From the NCBI GenBank assembly GCA_963854835.1, contig OY978525.1, positions 82,807,855 through 82,871,854 of the forward strand: a stretch of DNA of 64,000 nucleotides, given 5' to 3'. The stretch is from Megamerina dolium. Taxonomy: Eukaryota > Arthropoda > Insecta > Diptera > Megamerinidae. Each line of letters starts with the position of its first letter. The first letter of the stretch is position 1. Under the pieces are notes generated by a model that ran no database searches, was not told the origin of the DNA, and saw nothing but the letters and a program-made list of their open reading frames with translations. Below, piece after piece: positions 58,601-64,000 of this stretch. Made by a program: the position numbers and the translations under genes.

Positions 58601-59062
58601 CATGCCTGTCCTAACATATGGCGCTGAAGCCTGGACAATTTCCACCTCGGATGAGCGAATACTTGGAGTTTTCGAGAGAAAAGTCCTACGCAAGATCTTT
58701 GGACCTATTTGCGTTGGTGGCGAGTACCGAATAAGGTACAACCATGAGCTGTACGAGCTGTATGCCGATATTGACATAGTAAAGCGTATCAAAATCCAGC
58801 GGCTGCGCTGGCTAGGTCATGTCGAGCGAATGGAAGAACACGCTCCAGCTAAGAAGGTGTTATATTCGGAAGCCGCTGGAGGACGACGCAAAAGAGGAAG
58901 ACCAAACCTCCGGTGGAAAGACCAAGTACTGGAGAACCTGACGGCGCTTGGAATTTCTAACTGGCGCCAGCTAGCGAAGAACAGAGATGGCTGGCGAAGC
59001 ATGTTATTTTCGGCCTAAATCGATATTCGGTTGTTATGGCCACATAAGTAAGTAAGTAAGTA
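55691..59062 (+). mobile_element. Complete RTE-clade LINE with target-site duplication
   Basis: About 3370 bp bounded by an exact 11 bp duplication AGATGCACAAG (55680-55690 and 59063-59073). It has a GC-richer 5' UTR of about 350 bp, one long ORF, a very short 3' UTR (GCCACATAAG) and a tail of TAAG repeats (about 59044-59064) in place of poly(A). Short tandem-repeat tails and a single endonuclease-RT ORF are features of the RTE clade. Exact flanks and an open ORF point to recent insertion. Confidence 0.96.
56040..59018 (+). CDS. RTE LINE protein: endonuclease and reverse transcriptase (intact)
   Basis: 992 codons from ATG 56040 (MKKTNMPRRRTTVF); a second ATG at 56055 is an alternative, and the open frame extends upstream without another ATG. 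Endonuclease: CTWNVRSLYREG, ALQEMRWTGQG, VLGDFNARVG, NQIDHVLIDGR and DSDHYLVA supply all catalytic residues. A basic helix-rich linker follows. RT: NKAAGADGLPAELF, YRGISLLSIAYKVLSS, CGFRPGKSTIDQIF, FVDYKAAFDSP, RGFRQGDSLSCDFFNL and LAYADDIDIIG, both aspartate motifs intact. The end has RWLGHVERM and GRPNLRWKDQV, then stop TAA. The protein would nick the target and copy element RNA there. Confidence 0.96.
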   Translation: MKKTNMPRRRTTVFVDDPRKRKKDHDLRICTWNVRSLYREGASIQLVDVLEKYRADITALQEMRWTGQGCSKRASCDIYYSCHAERHELGCGFLVSKRLRHLVSQFTPVNERLATIRIKAKFFNISLICAHAPTDEKDNVTKESFFQRLEEAYDRCPRHDIKIVLGDFNARVGKEGTFGPTVGKFSLHQNTSDNGMRLIDFAAARNMVIGGTRFQHLDIHKATWLSPDHRTRNQIDHVLIDGRHASSVMDVKSIRGANIDSDHYLVAAKVRTRLCVANNKRNPTQRKLDVSKLQSPETADAFSTRLSDLLMQNTPPLDDTCARWTHISHSMTTAAEEVIGYYRPLRNEWYDQECRDATAEKDAAYRKTLRAGVTRAVKERYREKRSAERRLFRRKKRELERRECEEIEMCTDKNETRKFFEKIKRLSGGLNPGASSCRDGNGNLVTDVQSVLSLWREHFSTLLNGDATNNSASGGECPITPITDDGVDVPPPDYDEVETAILRLKNNKAAGADGLPAELFKTGGDELLTRMHQLISRIWSDESMPDDWRLSVLCPVHKKGDPTICANYRGISLLSIAYKVLSSVLCERLKPMLSNLIGPYQCGFRPGKSTIDQIFTLRQILEKTQEKQIDTHHLFVDYKAAFDSPVRDYLYATMSEFGIPAKLIRLCRMTLHNSRCAVKIGKDLSAPFNTERGFRQGDSLSCDFFNLIMEKIIRAADLRHNGTIFNKSVMLLAYADDIDIIGMNTRAVSAAFSELERESRRMGLTVNEGKTKYLVSTNKESRRLGQHVTVDNYAFEVVRDFVYLGTSINSSNDVSLEIMRRITLANRCYFGLSKQLRSRALSRRTKTTLYKSLIMPVLTYGAEAWTISTSDERILGVFERKVLRKIFGPICVGGEYRIRYNHELYELYADIDIVKRIKIQRLRWLGHVERMEEHAPAKKVLYSEAAGGRRKRGRPNLRWKDQVLENLTALGISNWRQLAKNRDGWRSMLFSA

Positions 59063-59073
59063 AGATGCACAAG

Positions 59074-59228
59074 TCTACGTATGTGTACGTATATTTGCAG
59101 TTTTGTATTTCTTGATCTTCCCGCTTAAGCAATGCTTCTACATGCATGTGCAATGCTGCGGTCAATATAAAAAAAAAAATTATTCTTCCCACGCAAATAT
59201 TTTAGGAACGAACAGACTAATTTTTAAT
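59074..59228. other. Short spacer between RTE and SINE
   Basis: Non-coding AT-rich DNA. Confidence 0.5.
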
Positions 59229-59238
59229 TACATAATTT

Positions 59239-59611
59239 AAAAATAAAAAAAATAAATATGTGACACTTAAAGCCCCGAAGGGCTCATTGGCCGAGCTTCT
59301 CTTCAATTACTGTTGTGCGTGTTAAATTTTAGACAGTATTAGAAGGGACCTACTTATTTAAGCCGGTTCCGAACGGCAGAACCCTTGCGACATCACTTTT
59401 TCTGAGCTTTGTCACAGAGTTCTTTTAGAAGCTTTTCATGGCAAGTTGTTACTGTCGGAAGAATTGCCAATTGCTTGCCGACAGGTGGGTACCGTTCGAA
59501 AGAAAAATCTTTTCGATATTAAATTTATTATGCATGAGCCGGGGATTGAACCACGACCTACAGATCAGAAGGCCAACACACTAACCACTGAGCAATGGCA
59601 CCGACGAAAAG
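59239..59611 (-). mobile_element. tRNA-derived SINE with 10 bp target duplication
   Basis: On the minus strand the head reads GCCATTGCTCAGTGGTTAGT (A box TGCTCAGTGGTTAG) and about 45 bp later GTGGTTCAATCCCCGGC (B box GGTTCAATCCC), the internal RNA polymerase III promoter. A tRNA-unrelated body of about 280 bp follows and ends in an A/T-rich tail (59239-59257). Flanks TACATAATTT at 59229-59238 and 59612-59621 are identical. The element has no coding capacity and would use the reverse transcriptase of a LINE. Confidence 0.85.
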
Positions 59612-59621
59612 TACATAATTT

Positions 59622-59917
59622 TGTAATTTGATTTTGCCAGAGCTCGTCAAACTCTTTCATTTGATATATATTTGAACTCTGTAGCTAGCGTAGTTTAGTC
59701 AAGCTAAGAAGCGTCATACATATATGTGACGGTAATAAAAGCGTGTTAAAAATAACTCTAAAGCATCATGAATTGAGATGCGCTTTTAATATTTGAGCCA
59801 GTCTGCTCTATTAAATTTTATATTTTTCTTGCAGCTTTCAACATTTCTTCTGGAGATTTTGATGATATAAATTCGTTAACTCTTCGCCTTTTGTTTCTGA
59901 AGGCAGCCTCTTCATGA
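59622..59917. other. Unassigned spacer
   Basis: No gene or repeat recognised. Confidence 0.5.
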
Positions 59918-60146
59918 TGTTGGTGGCGAGTATCGAATAAGGTACAACTATTAGCTTTATAAGCTGTATGCCGAAACTGGCATTGTAAAGCGCATTAAGA
60001 TGCAGCGCATTAAGATGCATTACGAGCGGTGCGGACCAAGTACTGGAATTTCTAACTGGCGCCCGCTAGCGAAGGAAAGGGCATGATAGATTCGGCCTAA
60101 ATAGATTTTCGGTTGTAATGACCACATAAGTAAGTAAGTAAGTAAC
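59918..60146 (+). mobile_element. RTE LINE 3' end fragment, diverged and internally deleted
   Basis: Matches the complete RTE from GTTGGTGGCGAGTA (about 58714) with substitutions, skips about 90 bp, and ends with GGCCTAAAT, the short 3' UTR and TAAGTAAGTAAGTAAG. AAGCGCATTAAGATGCAGC is locally duplicated at 59990-60020. It is older than the 52727 fragment. Confidence 0.88.
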
Positions 60147-61029
60147 TCGTAAATGTCAAAAGTTAAATAAAAAAAAAATGTTTGCAGACTCTAACTCTAT
60201 TGGAAAAAATTCAAAAATCAACTTATTGAAAATATAGGCTATAACTTTGAGAATATCAATTTTACTTAAAAGGAATGAAATTAATATTTTTATCTTGAAA
60301 TTTCTTCATACATAGCTACAAAAAATAGAATTTTATTTAAACTATTTTTGCTCTTGTTTAGTTAACGGTTTGCCATCAATTGTGCACATTTGATTTTTTC
60401 GAAATTAAAAACTCATTTTTTTCAGTAAAGTTCATTATTAGGTTACTATCCTGAATGCATTTCGTGTTTGGAAAGGTTACAACCAATCCCGTTTTATAAG
60501 ATAACCAGGCGTATCTGATCCCTAGAATAGATTTCACTTCCTAATATCTCCTTTGAAAATATTGAAGCTGTGAGGATAAGCATTTCAGTCTATATTCTCT
60601 ATCTCTCTCCATCTCTCCAGTTGGGTATGACTAAAAAGCTATCTTGACTTCTTTCTTACTTTCTTAAGCTTCGATGTCCACCATGGAGCATTGTTACTTT
60701 TCCGTCGTCTTAAGAGATCGGATTTTTTTGAAAACCTGATTAAATAGATCTTTAAGTATGCTAACTAAGCTATATAACTATATCTGATGACTAAACACGT
60801 ACTTCCAAATTCGGAGTATAAAATTCTTCCCTCAGATTTATTTTGGCCAGCTAATTTTCACCGGGTTTCTATAAGAGAATGTTTCTTTAACCTGGAAGTT
60901 AAGACTAAATGGTATCCTTTAATGATCAGAAAACGAACATTTGATGGGTACCCGTCAGCCTCTAACCTTAATATTGAGTGTTCGAAAAAATTCTGTTACA
61001 AATTTGACCAAAAATGAAACACGTTTTCT
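60147..61029. other. Unassigned spacer
   Basis: About 880 bp with no coding motif. A 76-codon frame at 60787-61017 shows no family features. Confidence 0.5.
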
Positions 61030-61905
61030 TATATTTGAAACGAGCTTTATTAAACCAAATATGTGGCGTTTTAATCTATTATATAAACTGTTGTAATTTT
61101 TGGGGTAAAGCCATTATTCCATCTGTATAGAACTGCTGGGTTTTCTGAGCGAAAAACCAATCCAAATGCGTTTTGCAGGCTAGATGCCTAGAAGGAATTT
61201 CAATTTACACCATTAAGAGAGTTTTGTAGAGATTGAAATAAATGAAAATCTGAACGTGCAAGGTCCGAGCTATATAGTGGATCCATTAAAACTTCCCAGT
61301 CAAGCTCTCTCAGTTTCTACCGGGTCATCAAAAAATGTGTGTGGTATGGCGTTTTCATGATGGAACACAACGCCTCTTCTGTTGATCAATTCTGAATTAT
61401 TGAATTGTTTGCTTCAAACTCGTTAATTGTTGAGGATAAAGATCAGAATCAATCGTTTGACCAGCTCATAATTATCGTATCAGAAGCTCATAATGAACAT
61501 ACCCAATCCTTTCCAATCCCACCAGACACACAGCATTACATTTCATGGTGTCAATTCTGTCGTGATCCACTTTTCATCATCCGTAATCATTCGCTTCAGA
61601 AATGGTTCGAACTCGTTTTGGTGAATCGCAAATGGAAATTCGGTAAATTAAATTTTTCACTTTTAATTCATATGGCACCCAAACATCGATCTTCTTTATA
61701 TATCCAGCTTCCTTCAAATGGTTGAAAACTGTTTGGAGATGTTGCTAGTTTCCTAGCAACGTCCACGCTGCTAGGAAACTAGCAGCGCGTTACATCTTTA
61801 ACATCAAAATTATTAGATCGAAAACGAGCAAACCACTTCGCTGCTTTCTAGTTACAGCATCGTCTGTATTCGTATTCGAAAATAGACTCACCTCTGATGT
61901 TGACG
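61030..61905 (-). pseudogene. Decayed mariner transposase
   Basis: Minus-strand fragments in several frames: KWFARFRSNNFDVKDV (end of the N-terminal domain, about 61840), TVFNHLKEAGYIKKIDVWVP (about 61700), KVDHDRIDT near the first catalytic region, VVFHHENAIPHTF (normally HDNARPH, the second Asp now Glu) near 61355, and FHLFQSLQNSLNGV near 61230 after the third Asp. C-terminal DWFF-like and NGFTPKITTVY residues end near 61060. The family is mariner proper, unlike the DD41D copies. Internal deletions and many stops make it an old relic. Confidence 0.72.
61743..61784. repeat. Perfect 16 bp palindrome in the mariner relic
   Basis: TGCTAGTTTCCTAGCA (61743-61758) and its exact inverse TGCTAGGAAACTAGCA (61769-61784) are separated by 10 bp. 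Each arm is itself a small hairpin. Confidence 0.95.
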
Positions 61906-63444
61906 TTGATGCTGCCCCAGGAGATATAGTGCGCTTTCGCATTGCACCCGCTCCCTGAGTTTAGCTCCTTATTGCTCGCTCATTGTCGCTCGCACTTGAA
62001 AGTCTGGATTTGGGGGCTCATTCCTCGAATATCAGATATGCGGATTAGACGCCTAGATTTGGTCCCCTCTGTTCGACCATTGTCACTATTATATCTTATT
62101 GTCGCTATTATTGTCACTATTATATCTTCATGACTTAACTTCTTTTAGCGGACTAAAGATTGTATTACCGTGACTCTTATCCTTGAATTCTACCCCTTAC
62201 GAGCCAAGATTATTGAATGGACGTCACATCAAATCGTTCTTCATCCATAAAGCTGGGCAAACCTTTGATTGAGACCCCGAAATTGTACAAATTAATTTGT
62301 ACTACCCATATTCCATTTTCATGACATGTGTTGCTTTTTTCACCCAAATATTTTTCTGAAAAGTGCACGAATTTGCCAAATAACTACAAGTTCATGAAAG
62401 TCTCCTGAAAAATGTATGAGGAAAGATTAGTTACTAGGTATCAACACATAACCAACGATATTCTGTTTGAAAAAAATATCATCATCATAATGATTATAAT
62501 AATACTTACCATCACCAAACCATCCAAATCCATCTGCATACTCATACTTGTAAGGATATTCCTGTTCATAAATGTTGCTTATTATTTCTTCGTCTTTGTT
62601 GCTACTTGATGTTGTCTACTTTTCTTCTGCAAGAATGAAGAAATGTGCCATAAGCTAAAACAAACCAGACAAATTATATCAAAGCCGTTACTTGGCACAT
62701 ATGATTGACTGCTTGAAATCTACTTCCCGCACACTTTATTCTAGGCACGCCGATAGCGAACCAGGGAATTGCACCTATCAAAATTATCTGTATACAAGTA
62801 TGTATATGTACGATATACTCGGTAATACATCGCAGGAGAAAATATCACGTTGCCGATGATCACAAAGTCATCCTCACTAATGGAGAAATTCTCATAAAAT
62901 CACACGCTCAAGCACACACAAGTACATACCCTGCAAAAAAATTGTCCTACTAATCTCTAAAGAGAGTAGTTCGGGATTAATATTTTCAGGATCAATTTTT
63001 AAATTAATTAATATATGTAGAGATTTTCTACACTTTCAAGTTATTCGATATCAAAACACACGATGTTGGGTACCCAGGTTCGAGAGTAACAGCAAATATG
63101 TAACTTTTATTTGTACATTTAAATTTGAAATATATGAATAGAAATTTATAATGCAATGAATGAAATTAAATTGTTTGATCTGTACTCTGTACCTAGATTC
63201 GAATCACGACAAAATAAAAAAAAAATTTTTTTTCATGAGAATTTTAATGCAATTAATGAAAATAAATTATTTTGATTCGAACAGCAAATTGTCAAATAAT
63301 TGAAATGAAAACCTACTTGAGAATTATAATGCATTGAATGAAAATTCTAACCGTGCGACTAATTTACATCTATACCCGTTAGAGTATAAAACGGTACAAT
63401 TAGTCTCTTCATAGAACACGCTCGAACAAAGTGTTCATTCCATA
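61906..63444. other. Unassigned AT-rich spacer
   Basis: About 1.5 kb. A short direct repeat GTCACTATTATATCTT occurs at about 62082 and 62115. Small frames (up to 65 codons) have no motif. Near 63140-63360 GAATGAAA/TTATAATGCA phrases recur loosely. Confidence 0.5.
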
Positions 63445-63977
63445 TAATAGCCTAGACAGACGGCAACCTAATTCCGGATTACCGGCGCACTTAATCCGAA
63501 TAAAATAATAACCTGACAGACGGTAGTATTGCGGATTAATTATCTGCTGATTACTGTTTTATTAGGTCTGTCCACTTACATTACTATCATTATCAATTTC
63601 TGTCATCTATCACTCTCGATATGAGAAAATCTACAAGAAGTACGTGAACTGAAAACGATCAGAAACTTGTAAATTGACATTCACCGTTCGTAATTGACAG
63701 CTGGATTTATTTGTTCGCCAACACATTTCATGTTGAAAACTATAAACAATTGTTGAAAGTTTTGCGTTAGCGAACACACCTAATATTTTGTAAAATGGAT
63801 GGAGAAAAATTCACAATAGACAATTTTCAGCAGTGCTGCCATCGCAAATTGCCCTAATCCTCTTTTATTTTGAGAATTAACTCATAGAGTTTATGCGGAT
63901 TAGCTGCAGTTAATGCCCGAGTTGACTCGAATTAACTCGGTCATCCGGAATTAGGCTGCCGTCTGTCTAGGCTATTA
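63445..63977. mobile_element. 533 bp MITE with about 34 bp terminal inverted repeats
   Basis: TAATAGCCTAGACAGACGGC begins the left end and the inverse ends the right at 63977; over about 34 bp only one base differs. A degenerate second copy of GACAGACGGTAGTATTGCGG lies inside at about 63513. No coding capacity. The flanks (ATA/TTA around the repeats) allow a TA or TAA-type target duplication, so the superfamily remains open. Confidence 0.85.
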
Positions 63978-64000
63978 CCCTTCTTCCTCATCATACATTT

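Noticed and set aside
59535..59605. tRNA gene on the minus strand
   Set aside because: Promoter boxes are tRNA-like, but the flanks continue as a 373 bp unit with a target duplication and A/T tail, so it is a SINE head. I could not fold a complete cloverleaf.

Overview
This 64 kb window is AT-rich eukaryotic DNA from an insect, most probably a higher fly (tephritid-like). The evidence is the repertoire of transposons: Jockey, R1/LOA and RTE LINEs, BEL/Pao and Ty3/gypsy LTR elements, DD41D (rosa-type) mariners, a Bari-like Tc1 and a Tigger/pogo relic, set among long (TA)n tracts. The species call is inference. I find no convincing single-copy host gene, rRNA, true tRNA gene or CRISPR array. 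Almost all coding capacity belongs to transposable elements (TEs), most of them broken.

Layout. 0-6.3 kb: hAT transposase 3' end, a TIR-bounded Tigger remnant, a 5'-truncated R1-like LINE (minus) and a deleted DD41D mariner. 6.3-18.1 kb: a nest. A BEL/Pao element (5' LTR, primer site, gag, protease, pol fragment, second LTR) is interrupted by a DD41D mariner in its 5' LTR, by a Jockey LINE after gag, and by a minus-strand gypsy element lacking its 5' LTR in the second LTR. 18.1-21.7 kb: LOA-type LINE fragments and unassigned DNA. 21.7-26.9 kb: a 5.1 kb structure with long, >98% identical inverted arms; it carries two TTAA-flanked MITEs, one having a visible empty site in the other arm. 27-36 kb: an R1-like LINE split by a nearly complete 4.6 kb Jockey LINE with a target duplication. 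36-41.5 kb: a nearly intact DD41D mariner inside a (TA)n tract, then a CsRn1-like gypsy element without a 5' LTR. 42.5-47.2 kb: BEL/Pao pol flanked by inverted copies of its 3' part and a gag-type zinc-finger ORF. 47.3-52.6 kb: a LOA-type LINE with an intact ~1250-codon ORF2. 52.7-55.3 kb: RTE tail fragment, Tc1 fragment, and a Bari-like Tc1 with an IR/DR end structure. 55.7-59.1 kb: a complete RTE LINE with an uninterrupted 992-codon ORF and an 11 bp target duplication. 59.2-64 kb: a tRNA-derived SINE with target duplication, a third RTE tail, a mariner relic and a 533 bp MITE.

How the parts relate. The genes do not form a pathway; they are independent selfish elements whose nesting gives a relative insertion order. 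The two elements that look competent are the RTE at 55.7 kb and, for ORF2, the LOA LINE at 47.3 kb. A signal that crosses families is a set of short perfect palindromes at places where coding frames break or gain sequence (6770, 46737, 51638, 61743), which suggests template-switch mutation. I did not find a credible new host system.
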